Notes under the pieces: generated by a model
What the model was told of the DNA's origin: nothing
The model's input: only the letters and a program-made list of their open reading frames with translations
The model's database searches: none
Shown: positions 32,567 to 42,274 of the stretch, piece after piece
Layout of the letters: the number at the start of each line of letters is the position of its first letter
Numbering within the stretch: the stretch's first letter is position 1
Translations under genes and position numbers: made by a program
Assembly (NCBI GenBank): GCA_947488435.1
Contig: CANKZG010000001.1
Span: 1,418,308 to 1,482,307 of the forward strand
Reading direction: 5' to 3'
DNA length: 64,000 nucleotides
Origin: an uncultured Flavobacteriaceae bacterium
GTDB taxonomy: Bacteria; Bacteroidota; Bacteroidia; Flavobacteriales; Flavobacteriaceae

Positions 32567-33841
32567 ATGAAAAAATTACTCTTTTTAGGGATGTTACTAG
32601 GAACTTTTACGGTATCTGCGCAAGACATATATCTTCAATGTGGATACCTCATGGACGTTACCTCAGGTCGATTAGAGAAAGAAAAAACTATTGTTGTATC
32701 TGGAAGTAAGATTAAAGAAATTAAAAATGGTTTTGTTAACGGTTCAAAAAAAGATCAGGTTGTCGATTTAAAAAATAAGACAGTTTTACCAGGTTTGATT
32801 GACTTGCATGTACACATGGAAGAAGAATTTAATCCAGGTACCTACATCGGACGATTTATTAATAATGAAGCAGATGTAGCATTGCAAGCTACAGTTTATG
32901 CAAAACGCACCTTGATGGCTGGATTTACTACAGTTCGAGATCTTGGGGGAACAGGGGTGAACATTGCATTGCGAAATGCAATAAATAGAGGGGTTGTAGA
33001 TGGTCCAAGAATTTTCACTGCCGGAAAAGCTATTGGTACTACCGGAGGGCATGCAGATCCTACTAACGGAATGAGAAAAGAATTGATGGGAGATCCTGGG
33101 CCAAAAGAAGGTGTTGTAAACTCACCAGCCGATAGCCGAAAAGCAGTAAGACAGCGATACAAGGATGGTTCAGATGTTATAAAAATAACAGCAACCGGAG
33201 GCGTTCTTAGTGTAGCAAAGAATGGACAGAATGCACAATTTACGATTGAAGAAATAAAGGCGATAACCGATACAGCTAAAGATTACGGAATGCTTACTGC
33301 GGCGCATGCGCATGGTGATGACGGGATGCAACGGGCAGTTAAAGGAGGCATAAAAACTATTGAACACGGCACTTATATGAGTGAGGAAACAATGGAGTTA
33401 ATGAAAACACATAACAGCTATATGGTTCCCACTATTTCAGCAGGAAAACAAGTAGCGGAAAAAGCAAAACAACCTGGATTTTTTCCTGAAGTGGTTGCAA
33501 AAAAAGCGTTAGAAATAGGACCTCTAATTCAGGACACATTTAGTAGAGCTTATAAAAAGGGTGTGCCGATAGCTTTTGGGACTGATGCTGGGGTTTTTCC
33601 TCATGGTTTAAATGCTATTGAGTTTGGATACATGGTAGAAGCTGGAATGCCTGCAGCTGAAGCCATCGCCTCCGCAACGTTAACAAATGCGAAATTGCTT
33701 GGAATGGAAGATAGTTTGGGGGAAATAAAAGCTGGGTTTTTAGCGGATATTATTGCCGTAGATGAAAATCCAATGAATAATGTGAAAACACTTGAAAAGG
33801 TTGTTTTTGTAATGAAAAATGGAAAAATTCATAAGAAGTAA
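32567..33841 (+). CDS. exported amidohydrolase (imidazolonepropionase/prolidase-like)
   Basis: Metal-dependent amidohydrolase of 424 residues with a signal peptide (about 1-18, ending SAQ), so it acts in the periplasm or outside. The metal site has HVH in DLHVHMEEEF (near residue 80), a His in AHAHGDDGM, a His in IEHGTY, and the Asp in GTDAGVFPHG (about 340). The Lys position IKITATGG fits the carbamylated-Lys class. Related proteins are annotated Xaa-Pro dipeptidase or amidohydrolase; the substrate is not certain. The start lies 17 bases after galE. Confidence 0.85.
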   Translation: MKKLLFLGMLLGTFTVSAQDIYLQCGYLMDVTSGRLEKEKTIVVSGSKIKEIKNGFVNGSKKDQVVDLKNKTVLPGLIDLHVHMEEEFNPGTYIGRFINNEADVALQATVYAKRTLMAGFTTVRDLGGTGVNIALRNAINRGVVDGPRIFTAGKAIGTTGGHADPTNGMRKELMGDPGPKEGVVNSPADSRKAVRQRYKDGSDVIKITATGGVLSVAKNGQNAQFTIEEIKAITDTAKDYGMLTAAHAHGDDGMQRAVKGGIKTIEHGTYMSEETMELMKTHNSYMVPTISAGKQVAEKAKQPGFFPEVVAKKALEIGPLIQDTFSRAYKKGVPIAFGTDAGVFPHGLNAIEFGYMVEAGMPAAEAIASATLTNAKLLGMEDSLGEIKAGFLADIIAVDENPMNNVKTLEKVVFVMKNGKIHKK

Positions 33842-33862
33842 CCATACCTTTAAGTTTTTGAA

Positions 33863-34219
33863 ATGTCTCCTATCGCTAATGCTAGCTTAACACTATTAGC
33901 TGAAGCCAAAACAGAAGGCTTATATGATAAGCTGCTTTTGCAGTTGCAAAAGGACTTTGTGTTAGCTAATATTTCTTTTGAATTTTCAAAACAACCGTCT
34001 GCCAAAGTGATTTGCAACTTATTGCAGGAAAAAATTTACGTTCTTATTTTAGAAAAGTTTCAGGAATATCTTAATCTACTGTATATAATTGACGTTCCCG
34101 AAAATGTATTTAAAGAAATTGAAACAACAGATGTAGTTGCGATTTCTAAACAGGTCAGTTTTTTTATTTTTAAACGAGAATTACAAAAAGTGCGACTCAA
34201 AAAGAAATACAATACTTGA
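33863..34219 (+). CDS. hypothetical protein (118 aa)
   Basis: Unrecognised 118-residue protein, mostly helical-looking, with a Lys-rich C-terminus (KRELQKVRLKKKYN). It has no signal peptide and no convincing membrane segment, though there is a hydrophobic stretch near residue 70. It follows the amidohydrolase by 21 bases in the same direction, and then 198 bases separate it from sucA. It may be co-transcribed with the amidohydrolase. I cannot assign a function. Confidence 0.6.
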   Translation: MSPIANASLTLLAEAKTEGLYDKLLLQLQKDFVLANISFEFSKQPSAKVICNLLQEKIYVLILEKFQEYLNLLYIIDVPENVFKEIETTDVVAISKQVSFFIFKRELQKVRLKKKYNT

Positions 34220-34417
34220 TTTTTTTTGCTAGAGCTATGTGCTTCTTCTGCAAAAAGATGAAATTTTGTATTACGTGTAAATGAGGTAATAACAGAATAA
34301 ATATTTATTTGTTGACATATCGTTAATTTGAGGGAACAATACCGACTGAATTTAGGCTCAGAAATGTTAAATGTGTATTTTTGACAAAGTATTATTCAAA
34401 AGAGATAGAAATCGTTC

Positions 34418-37219
34418 ATGGATAAATATTCCTTTTTAAATGCTGCGCATACGTCGTTTTTCGCAGAACTATATGAAAAATATCTAACCAATCCAGATAG
34501 TGTTGAACCAAGTTGGCGTGCCTTTTTTCAAGGTTTCGATTTTGGTGCCGAGAATGGGTTCGATGGAATGGATATTCAGGATTCTGGCAAATCAATGGCG
34601 CTTTCTAACGGAGAAAGCATTAAAGTTCCGCAGGCTTTACAAAAAGAGTTTCAGGTCGTAAAACTTATTGATGGTTATCGAAGTCGTGGACATCTCTTCA
34701 CCAAAACCAATCCGGTTCGCGAAAGACGAAAGTATTTGCCAACCTTGGATTTGGAAAATTTTGGACTTTCAAATGCTGATTTGGATACTGTCTTTAATGC
34801 AGGTGATATTATTGGAATTGGGCCTAGCTCCCTTAAAAATATTGTAGCCCACTTACAGCGGATTTATCGTGATGCTATTGGTATCGAGTATATGTATATT
34901 CGAAACCCTGAACGTTTAGAATGGATACAAAGTTGGCTGAATGTTAATGATAATCATGGAAACTATACTGCAGAACGTAAAAAGCATATTTTAAAAAAGT
35001 TAAATCAAGCGGTTTCCTTTGAATCCTTTTTACATACAAAATATGTAGGTCAAAAACGATTTTCTCTGGAAGGAAATGAGTCTCTAATCCCTGCGTTAGA
35101 TGCCATAGTAGAAAAAGCGGCAGATTTAGGAGTAGAGCAGTTTGTTATGGGAATGGCTCATAGAGGACGACTTAATGTATTGACCAATATTTTTGGCAAA
35201 TCTCCAAAAGATATATTTAGCGAGTTTGACGGGAAGGATTACGAAGAAGCGATTTTTGATGGAGACGTAAAATACCATTTGGGATGGACATCCGATCGAA
35301 AAACGGATAGTGGAAATAAAATTAAAATGAATATTGCTCCTAATCCTTCGCATTTGGAAACGGTAGGTGCCGTAGTCGAAGGTATTACAAGAGCTAAACA
35401 AGATTCGCATTACCCAGATGATTTTTCTAAGGTCTTGCCTATTGTAGTACATGGTGATGCAGCAATAGCCGGACAAGGATTGGTTTATGAAGTAGTTCAA
35501 ATGGCAACCCTTGATGGATATAAAACGAATGGTACCATTCATATCGTAGTTAATAATCAGATTGGTTTTACCACAAATTATTTAGACGCTAGATCATCTA
35601 CCTATTGTACTGATGTTGGGAAAGTTACTTTAAGTCCGGTATTACATGTCAATGCGGACGATGCGGAAGCAGTGGTGCACGCGTCTCTCTTCGCACTTGA
35701 ATATCGAATGCGTTTCAATAGAGATGTCTTTATTGATTTGCTGGGCTATCGTAAGTATGGGCATAATGAAGGGGATGAACCTCGCTTTACGCAACCAAAG
35801 TTGTATAAGACAATTGCTAAACATAAAAATCCAAGAGATATTTATGCAGAAAAGCTATTGGCTGAAGGAGTTATCGATGAGGGACATGTTAAAAATTTAG
35901 AAATCGAATATAAATCTTCTTTAGAAGAAGAATTAGAAGATTCTCGAAAGGAAGATAAGACAGTGATCACACCTTTTATGGCAGATGAATGGAGTGGCTA
36001 TAAAAGCGTGCAAGAGAGTGAAATGATGCGGGCTGTAGATACTACTTATCCTAAAGATAAGTTGACGGAAATAGCTAAGGTAATTACAGCACTTCCTTCC
36101 GATAAAAAATTCTTAAGAAAGGTAGAGCGATTAATCGCCGATCGTCAAAAAATGTTTTTTGAAAGAGATCAACTCGATTGGGCTATGGGGGAACTATTAG
36201 CTTACGGGACTCTTCTTGAAGAAGGTCATGATGTTCGGATTTCAGGACAAGACGTAGAACGCGGTACTTTTTCTCACCGTCATGCGGTAGTAAAAGTAGA
36301 AGAAAGTGAGGAAGAGATTCTATTGCTCAATAATTTAAAAAAGCAACAAGGAAAATTTCAAATATATAATTCTTTATTGTCAGAATATGGTGTGGTAGGT
36401 TTTGACTATGGATATGCTATGGCAAGTCCAAATACACTAACTATATGGGAAGCACAATTTGGAGATTTCAGTAATGGAGCTCAAATTATGATAGATCAAT
36501 ATATCTCTGCTGCAGAAGATAAATGGAAATTACAAAATGGCTTGGTAATGCTATTACCTCATGGTTATGAGGGTCAGGGAGCAGAACATTCTTCTTCACG
36601 TATGGAACGCTACTTGCAATTATGTGCAAAAGACAATATGTATGTTGCCGATTGTACAACGCCGGCAAACCTATTTCATTTATTTAGGCGACAAATGAAG
36701 GTAAAGTTTAGAAAACCTTTAATCGTAATTACGCCTAAAAGCTTGTTAAGACATCCGAAAGCGGTTTCATCAGTTGATGATTTTGCTTCAGGGAAATTTC
36801 AAGAAATAATTGATGATGCCGATGCGAAAGTTACTAAAGTAAAAAGTTTGGTATTTTGTACAGGTAAATTTTATTATGATTTATTAGCTGCTAAGGAAGA
36901 ACTAAAGCGTGATGATGTTGCTTTGGTTCGTATTGAGCAGTTATTTCCATTGCCGTCCGATCAAATTAAGAAGATTATTTTAAAATATAAAAATGCAGAA
37001 GATATTGTGTGGGCGCAAGAAGAACCCAGAAATATGGGAGCCTGGAGTCATCTGTTAATGCATTTGAGTGATGTACATAAATTTAGGGTTGCCTCTCGAA
37101 GATTCTATGCATCCCCTGCTGCAGGTAGCTCAGTGCGCTCTAAACGTCGTCATCAGCAAGTTATAGATTATGTTTTTGATAAGAGCAAAGACAATATGGT
37201 AATACATAAAACAAAATAG
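34418..37219 (+). CDS. sucA: 2-oxoglutarate dehydrogenase E1 component
   Basis: Thiamine-diphosphate decarboxylase of the TCA cycle, 933 residues, the usual size for the E1o homodimer. The N-terminal helix recognised by E2 (SFLNAAHTSFFAELYEKYL) is present. The catalytic core shows MGMAHRGRLNVL (about 243-254), HGDAAIAGQG (about 347-356, ThDP/Mg site), and the later MLLPHGYEGQGAEHSSSRMERYLQLC. E2 follows 21 bases downstream, forming sucAB. E3 (lpd) is not in the window, as in many flavobacteria. Confidence 0.97.
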   Translation: MDKYSFLNAAHTSFFAELYEKYLTNPDSVEPSWRAFFQGFDFGAENGFDGMDIQDSGKSMALSNGESIKVPQALQKEFQVVKLIDGYRSRGHLFTKTNPVRERRKYLPTLDLENFGLSNADLDTVFNAGDIIGIGPSSLKNIVAHLQRIYRDAIGIEYMYIRNPERLEWIQSWLNVNDNHGNYTAERKKHILKKLNQAVSFESFLHTKYVGQKRFSLEGNESLIPALDAIVEKAADLGVEQFVMGMAHRGRLNVLTNIFGKSPKDIFSEFDGKDYEEAIFDGDVKYHLGWTSDRKTDSGNKIKMNIAPNPSHLETVGAVVEGITRAKQDSHYPDDFSKVLPIVVHGDAAIAGQGLVYEVVQMATLDGYKTNGTIHIVVNNQIGFTTNYLDARSSTYCTDVGKVTLSPVLHVNADDAEAVVHASLFALEYRMRFNRDVFIDLLGYRKYGHNEGDEPRFTQPKLYKTIAKHKNPRDIYAEKLLAEGVIDEGHVKNLEIEYKSSLEEELEDSRKEDKTVITPFMADEWSGYKSVQESEMMRAVDTTYPKDKLTEIAKVITALPSDKKFLRKVERLIADRQKMFFERDQLDWAMGELLAYGTLLEEGHDVRISGQDVERGTFSHRHAVVKVEESEEEILLLNNLKKQQGKFQIYNSLLSEYGVVGFDYGYAMASPNTLTIWEAQFGDFSNGAQIMIDQYISAAEDKWKLQNGLVMLLPHGYEGQGAEHSSSRMERYLQLCAKDNMYVADCTTPANLFHLFRRQMKVKFRKPLIVITPKSLLRHPKAVSSVDDFASGKFQEIIDDADAKVTKVKSLVFCTGKFYYDLLAAKEELKRDDVALVRIEQLFPLPSDQIKKIILKYKNAEDIVWAQEEPRNMGAWSHLLMHLSDVHKFRVASRRFYASPAAGSSVRSKRRHQQVIDYVFDKSKDNMVIHKTK

Positions 37220-37240
37220 TATAAAGAAAAAAACAGCATA

Positions 37241-38455
37241 ATGATTTTAGAAATGAAAGTCCCTTCGCCAGGGGAATCTATTACAGAAGTTGAAATTGCA
37301 GAATGGTTGGTTAGTGATGGAGATTATGTAGAAAAAGATCAAGCAATTGCTGAGGTAGATTCAGATAAAGCTACCTTAGAACTTCCTGCAGAAGAAAGTG
37401 GAGTAATTACATTAAAAGCAGAAGAAGGTGATGCTGTGGCTGTTGGTGAAGTAGTATGCTTAATTGATACAGAAGCTGCAAAACCTGAAGGAACTGCGGT
37501 AAAGAAAGATACAACCGCTGTTGAACCTCCCAAGAAGGTGGTTGAAAAAGTTGAAACTCCTGAAAAGAAAGAGACTTACGCTTCTGGAACGGCGTCTCCT
37601 GCTGCTAAAAAGATTCTGGCAGAAAAAGAAATATCTCCAGCAACAGTAAGTGGTACCGGAAGAGATGGTAGAATTACAAAGGAAGATGCAATAAAGGCCG
37701 TTCCTTCAATGGGTACTCCAACTGGTGGGAGTAGAGGAGAGGCAAGAACTAAACTTTCTATGCTGCGTCGTAAAGTAGCAGAAAGACTAGTTTCAGCTAA
37801 GAACGAGACTGCAATGTTGACTACTTTTAATGAAGTAGATATGTCTCCCATTTTTGAATTAAGAAAGCAACACAAAGAAAACTTTAAAGGGAAACACGGG
37901 GTAAGCTTAGGGTTTATGTCCTTTTTTACCAAAGCAGTGGTTAGAGCGTTAAAGTTATATCCTGCGGTAAACTCTATGATTGATGGAAAAGAGATGATTA
38001 CCTATGATTTTTGTGATATCAGTATTGCCGTCTCTGGACCCAAAGGTTTAATGGTACCGGTAATTCGAAATGCGGAGAACTTAACTTTTAGAGGTGTTGA
38101 GGCTGAGGTTAAACGCTTAGCAATAAGAGCTAGAGAAGGAGAGATAACTGTTGATGAAATGACTGGAGGTACCTTTACTATCACTAATGGAGGTGTTTTC
38201 GGTTCTATGTTATCTACTCCAATTATAAACCCTCCACAAAGTGCTATTTTGGGGATGCATAATATTGTTGAACGACCAATAGCTAAGGATGGAGCGGTGG
38301 TTATTGCTCCAATAATGTATGTTGCCTTATCCTATGATCATAGAATTATTGATGGAAAAGAATCTGTAGGATTTTTAGTGGCTATAAAAGAAGCTTTGGA
38401 AAACCCAACGGAACTACTAATGGATAACGACATTTCCAAAGCATTAGAATTATAA
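37241..38455 (+). CDS. sucB: dihydrolipoyllysine succinyltransferase (2-oxoglutarate dehydrogenase E2)
   Basis: Core E2 component of the 2-oxoglutarate dehydrogenase complex (also named odhB), 404 residues. It has one lipoyl domain at residues 1-75 with the lipoylated Lys in [11 protein letters not shown] (Lys-46 region). A Thr/Pro/Lys-rich linker and the E3-binding domain ([20 protein letters not shown], about 118-150) follow. The C-terminal catalytic domain has the active-site motif [11 protein letters not shown] (about 367-378). It is translated with sucA. A terminator follows. Confidence 0.97.
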   Translation: MILEMKVPSPGESITEVEIAEWLVSDGDYVEKDQAIAEVDSDKATLELPAEESGVITLKAEEGDAVAVGEVVCLIDTEAAKPEGTAVKKDTTAVEPPKKVVEKVETPEKKETYASGTASPAAKKILAEKEISPATVSGTGRDGRITKEDAIKAVPSMGTPTGGSRGEARTKLSMLRRKVAERLVSAKNETAMLTTFNEVDMSPIFELRKQHKENFKGKHGVSLGFMSFFTKAVVRALKLYPAVNSMIDGKEMITYDFCDISIAVSGPKGLMVPVIRNAENLTFRGVEAEVKRLAIRAREGEITVDEMTGGTFTITNGGVFGSMLSTPIINPPQSAILGMHNIVERPIAKDGAVVIAPIMYVALSYDHRIIDGKESVGFLVAIKEALENPTELLMDNDISKALEL

Positions 38456-38483
38456 GAATTGTAAAGATATCATGAGGATATAG

Positions 38484-38513
38484 AAAGCTCGAAGTATTTA
38501 CTTTGAGCTTTTT
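38484..38513 (+). terminator. terminator of sucAB, overlapping the end of the convergent gene
   Basis: AAAGCTCGAAGTA pairs with TACTTTGAGCTTT with one G-T wobble around TT, then TTT. The right arm lies within the last codons of the convergent retropepsin-like gene, so coding and termination signals share sequence. Confidence 0.7.
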
Positions 38514-38950
38514 AATTTAAGATAAACACAGTTCTTTTTATAGTCAATAATAGCCTTTCCTTTTTTTAAGATATCGGCGCCAATAATACCATCTACAGGC
38601 AGCACTTTATAACTGGTTAGAGCTTCATTTACATGTACAAGGTCAAAAAGTACAATTTTGGTTTTCTTGTTATACCATTGTCCAATTTTGATCGTATTCT
38701 TTTTTGAAACTTGTGTTTCCATATCTGTTGCACCTGCGCCTGCCGCTTTTACTTTAGATGCTTTGGTAATCAAGTTGAATGTATCAATTCTATCCAAACC
38801 AATACAAGTATTGGAAGCTCCAGTATCTAATAAGAATCTACCGTTTACTCCATTGATTTCTGCAACTATTTCAAAGTGATTTGTAGTGGATAGTACCAAA
38901 GGTATACGTACGTAATTCTTTACTTTTAAAAACTTTTTCAAGCTTTTCAT
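38498..38950 (-). CDS. retropepsin-like aspartic protease
   Basis: Single-domain aspartyl protease-like protein of about 150 residues. The active-site motif LLDTGASNTCI is near residue 38, and IDGIIGADIL (flap/second hydrophobic motif, about 118-127) is typical. Such proteins act as dimers. I chose the ATG at 38950, since the longer ORF (from 39013) would overlap the divergent tatD start and adds only a basic tail. No signal peptide is clear. The substrate is unknown. Confidence 0.8.
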   Translation of the reverse strand: MKSLKKFLKVKNYVRIPLVLSTTNHFEIVAEINGVNGRFLLDTGASNTCIGLDRIDTFNLITKASKVKAAGAGATDMETQVSKKNTIKIGQWYNKKTKIVLFDLVHVNEALTSYKVLPVDGIIGADILKKGKAIIDYKKNCVYLKLKSSK

Positions 38951-38986
38951 GTATTTTTTTGTCAAAGATAAGGCTATTTTTGCAGG

Positions 38987-39754
38987 ATGATACTTACCGA
39001 TACACATACGCATTTGTACAGCGAAGCTTTCGATGCGGATAGAGATAAAATTATTTCAAGAGCCATTGATATTGGTGTTGAGCGTTTTTTTATACCTGCG
39101 ATAGACTCTAGTTATACAAAAGCAATGCTGGATTTAGAGCAAGCTTATCCAGAAAAAATGTTTTTGATGATGGGTTTGCATCCCACTCATGTAAAAGAAA
39201 ATTACTTGGATGAACTGGAGCATGTTTCTGAAATGTTGGCGCAACGGAAATTTTATGCCGTTGGTGAAATAGGAATTGATTTATATTGGGATAAGCTATT
39301 TTTGAAGCAGCAACAAGAAGCTTTTAGGATTCAGATAAATTTGGCAAAGCAGTATAAGTTGCCAATTGTGATACATTGCAGAGAGGCTTTTGATGAAATT
39401 TTTGAAATTTTGGAAGATCATAAAGGAACAGATTTATATGGTATTTTCCATTGTTTTACAGGAACCTTAGCGCAAGCTGAAAAGGCAATTTCTCTTGGAA
39501 TGAAATTGGGAATTGGTGGCGTTTTGACCTTTAAAAACGGAAAAATAGATACCTTTCTCAAACAAATTGCGCTAAAACATATAGTATTAGAAACAGATGC
39601 ACCTTATTTAGCTCCAGTTCCCTATAGAGGAAAAAGAAATGAAAGTGCATATTTAATACAGATAGCAGATAAATTAGCTCACATTTATGGTAAAAACAAA
39701 GCTGAAATAGCTAAGATAACAACACAAAACTCAATGGATGTATTTGGAGTTTAA
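38987..39754 (+). CDS. TatD family metal-dependent hydrolase
   Basis: Cytoplasmic TIM-barrel hydrolase of 255 residues, of the TatD/YcfH DNase-like family. Metal ligands are HTH at residues 6-8, Glu in GEIGIDLYWD (about 94), His in IVIHCREAF (about 130), His in FHCFTG (about 155), and the Asp in LETDAPYLAP (about 204). It is the normal family length. It is divergent from the retropepsin gene with only 36 bases between, and the asparaginase gene follows by 24 bases. Confidence 0.93.
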   Translation: MILTDTHTHLYSEAFDADRDKIISRAIDIGVERFFIPAIDSSYTKAMLDLEQAYPEKMFLMMGLHPTHVKENYLDELEHVSEMLAQRKFYAVGEIGIDLYWDKLFLKQQQEAFRIQINLAKQYKLPIVIHCREAFDEIFEILEDHKGTDLYGIFHCFTGTLAQAEKAISLGMKLGIGGVLTFKNGKIDTFLKQIALKHIVLETDAPYLAPVPYRGKRNESAYLIQIADKLAHIYGKNKAEIAKITTQNSMDVFGV

Positions 39755-39778
39755 TAAGAACACCTTAAATTAAAGAAT

Positions 39779-40810
39779 TTGAAAATTAATCGAACCAAGA
39801 TTTTATTAATATACACAGGCGGAACAATTGGTATGGTTAAAGACTATACGACAGATGCTTTGGTGCCATTTGATTTTGAGAAACTTAGTGAGAATATACC
39901 CGAGTTAGGACAATTGGATTGCGAGATTGACAGTATTTCGTTTGATACTCCTATCGATTCTTCGAATATGAATATAGACCATTGGGTAGAATTGGCTTCG
40001 ATGATTGAACAACATTATAATGAGTACGATGGTTTTGTTGTTTTGCATGGTAGTGATACAATGAGTTATACCGCTTCGGCCTTGAGTTATATGTTAGAAA
40101 ATTTGCAGAAACCCGTAATCTTTACGGGATCGCAATTACCTATCGGAGATTTGCGAACTGATGCTAAAGAGAATTTAATTACATCTATTCAGATCGCTGC
40201 GTTGCGAATAAAAGGTAAACCAGCTATTTCGGAAGTTGGCCTATACTTTGAATATAAATTGTATCGAGCAAACAGAACTACCAAAATAAATGCGGAGCAT
40301 TTTGAAGCCTTCGCCTCCCTAAATTATCCTGAATTGGTTGAATCTGGAGTACATTTAAAGGTATGTCACGAATATTGTTTAAAACAGAAATCAAAAAAGA
40401 AATTTGTGGTACATAAAAAGTTAGATGGAAATGTAGCTATTTTGAAATTATTTCCGGGAATCACAAAAAATGTATTGGAAAGTGTGTTACAAATACCGGA
40501 ACTTAAAGCTTTGGTGCTTGAAACCTATGGTGCTGGAAACGCTCCTACTGACCCTTGGGTCGTAAATGCACTTAAAAAATCAATAGAGCGAGGATTACAT
40601 ATTGTAAACGTAACACAATGTTCCGGAGGAAGTGTTATTATGGGGCAATATGAGACAAGTAAGCAGTTATTAGATTTGCAAATCATTAATGGTAAGGATA
40701 TTACGACTGAGGCGGCAATAACTAAGTTGATGTACCTTTTAGGGAATAACATTTCTTCTAAACTTTTTAAAACCGTATTTGAGACTTCGCTAAGAGGAGA
40801 AATGCAATAA
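39779..40810 (+). CDS. ansA: type I asparaginase (TTG start)
   Basis: Cytoplasmic L-asparaginase of 343 residues hydrolysing asparagine to aspartate and ammonia. Both catalytic Thr regions are present: YTGGTIGM near residue 13-19 and HGSDTMSYTASALSYML near 89-105. TGSQLPIGDLRTDAKENL follows. The start codon is TTG: an in-frame TAA lies three codons upstream, and the first ATG comes after the active-site motif, so no ATG start is possible. It is 24 bases after tatD. Confidence 0.93.
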   Translation: MKINRTKILLIYTGGTIGMVKDYTTDALVPFDFEKLSENIPELGQLDCEIDSISFDTPIDSSNMNIDHWVELASMIEQHYNEYDGFVVLHGSDTMSYTASALSYMLENLQKPVIFTGSQLPIGDLRTDAKENLITSIQIAALRIKGKPAISEVGLYFEYKLYRANRTTKINAEHFEAFASLNYPELVESGVHLKVCHEYCLKQKSKKKFVVHKKLDGNVAILKLFPGITKNVLESVLQIPELKALVLETYGAGNAPTDPWVVNALKKSIERGLHIVNVTQCSGGSVIMGQYETSKQLLDLQIINGKDITTEAAITKLMYLLGNNISSKLFKTVFETSLRGEMQ

Positions 40811-40862
40811 ATTAACTTCTCAAATTTTATAAACTAATATTTTTTTTGTTTATTGCTCGCCC

Positions 40863-40870
40863 TATATTTG
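40863..40870 (+). promoter_or_regulatory. -7 promoter element of tRNA-Ser
   Basis: TATATTTG (TAnnTTTG) ends 6 bases before the mature tRNA, placing the start site at or near the first tRNA base. The same octamer precedes tRNA-Leu. Confidence 0.55.
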
Positions 40871-40876
40871 GTCAAT

Positions 40877-40964
40877 AGAGAGGTGGCCGAGTGGTCGAAG
40901 GCGCACGCCTGGAAAGTGTGTATACACCAAAAGTGTATCGAGGGTTCGAATCCCTTCCTCTCTG
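40877..40964 (+). tRNA. tRNA-Ser(GGA)
   Basis: An 88-base class II tRNA with a perfect acceptor stem AGAGAGG/CCTCTCT and discriminator G. The anticodon stem CACGC/GTGTG encloses CTGGAAA with anticodon GGA. A long variable arm (ATACACC/AGTGTAT region) and T-loop GTTCGAA follow. CCA is not encoded. Confidence 0.95.
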
Positions 40965-41042
40965 CGATTAAGTTTTAATTTTTTAATTGCATTTTTTTTT
41001 TATCTTTAACCCTTTAACTAACTAAATTTAAGTTCGTAAAAA

Positions 41043-41792
41043 ATGAAAAAATTATTCTCAATCCTAGCTACAGCTGGGTTATTTATTTTAGGTACAAATA
41101 CCGTAAGCGCAAAAACAGCTTCAATAGCAATGTTTGTTCAAGCTGGAGATGCTGATGCACCAGTAGGTTTTACACAAGTTTTAAAGGAACAATTTATCCA
41201 AGGGGGCGCTGGCTTCATGGGGATTGTATTGTTGTGTTTAATTCTTGGTTTAGCAGTTGCAATAGAAAGAATTATCTTTTTAAATCTTGCTAGTACAAAC
41301 ACTACGAAATTGAAGCAACAAGTTGAAGATGCATTAGCTTCAGGCGGTGTAGAGGCAGCGAAAGAGGTATGTAGAAATACAAAAGGACCAGTAGCGTCTA
41401 TTTTTTACCAAGGCTTAGATAGAGCTGGTGAAAGTGTAGAATCTGCTGAAAAGGCTGTTGTTTCTTATGGAGGAGTTCAAATGGGACAACTAGAGAAGAA
41501 TGTTTCTTGGTTATCTTTATTTATAGCTATTGCTCCAATGCTTGGTTTCATGGGAACGGTAATCGGTATGATTCAAGCCTTCCAGAAAATTGCTGCAGTA
41601 GGTAACTTAAGTGCTTCTTTAATTGCGGGAGATATTCAGGTAGCCCTGCTAACAACGGTATTTGGTCTTATTACAGCGATTATCCTACAAATCTTCTATA
41701 ACTATATTATCGCTAAGATAGATAGTATTGTAAATGATATGGAAGATTCATCAATCTCACTGATTGATATGTTGGTTGATCACAAAAAATAA
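41043..41792 (+). CDS. exbB: MotA/TolQ/ExbB proton channel family protein
   Basis: Inner-membrane proton channel subunit of 249 residues that energises TonB or a related envelope machine with ExbD. It has an N-terminal signal-like segment, a membrane segment near 55-75 (GFMGIVLLCLILGLAVAIER), and two C-terminal ones near 155-180 and 190-215. APMLGFMGTVIGMIQAF (about 165-181) is the family core motif. It heads a cluster exbB-membrane protein-exbD-exbD-PorT-like-exbD-exbD, so several ExbD subunits could share this one channel. Confidence 0.92.
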   Translation: MKKLFSILATAGLFILGTNTVSAKTASIAMFVQAGDADAPVGFTQVLKEQFIQGGAGFMGIVLLCLILGLAVAIERIIFLNLASTNTTKLKQQVEDALASGGVEAAKEVCRNTKGPVASIFYQGLDRAGESVESAEKAVVSYGGVQMGQLEKNVSWLSLFIAIAPMLGFMGTVIGMIQAFQKIAAVGNLSASLIAGDIQVALLTTVFGLITAIILQIFYNYIIAKIDSIVNDMEDSSISLIDMLVDHKK

Positions 41793-41815
41793 GTCGGACT
41801 TAATACAGTAGCATC

Positions 41816-42259
41816 ATGCACAAAATTTTAAAAATAGCGTTAGTAGTACTAGGATTAGTGGGTGCCGTATTATGGACTCAACTTCCTTCAAAAGACGCAC
41901 CGCCATCAGAGGCCGTAGAGAGTGGGGCGATGAATTTTATGTTTATTATTACATATTTACTTTTAGCCATCGCAGTTCTTTTTGTACTTTTTTATAGTCT
42001 TAAGAACTTGTTTTCAACACCGCAAACATTAAAAAAGGCGTTGTTTGCTGTAGGTGGTTTATTATTGATTGTTGCAATATCTTATGGATTGGCCAGTGGC
42101 ACGGATGTAAGCATTCAAGACATGGCAGATAAAGGAATTGAAACATCTGAAGGAACTATAAAAAATATAGGGGCAGGTTTAAATGTGTTCTTTATTTTGA
42201 CCATTATAGCAGTGGTCTCTATGGTTTTACCTGGAATTAAGAAATTATTCAGTAAATAA
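41816..42259 (+). CDS. hypothetical four-segment membrane protein
   Basis: A 147-residue protein with hydrophobic segments at about 5-22, 42-64, 74-92 and 122-142. I do not recognise a named family. It sits 23 bases after exbB and 15 bases before the first exbD. Genes like it occupy the same slot in other flavobacterial exbBD clusters. That position suggests a structural partner of the channel, but there is no motif to confirm it. Confidence 0.75.
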   Translation: MHKILKIALVVLGLVGAVLWTQLPSKDAPPSEAVESGAMNFMFIITYLLLAIAVLFVLFYSLKNLFSTPQTLKKALFAVGGLLLIVAISYGLASGTDVSIQDMADKGIETSEGTIKNIGAGLNVFFILTIIAVVSMVLPGIKKLFSK

Positions 42260-42274
42260 ATCTAAACCTTAATT

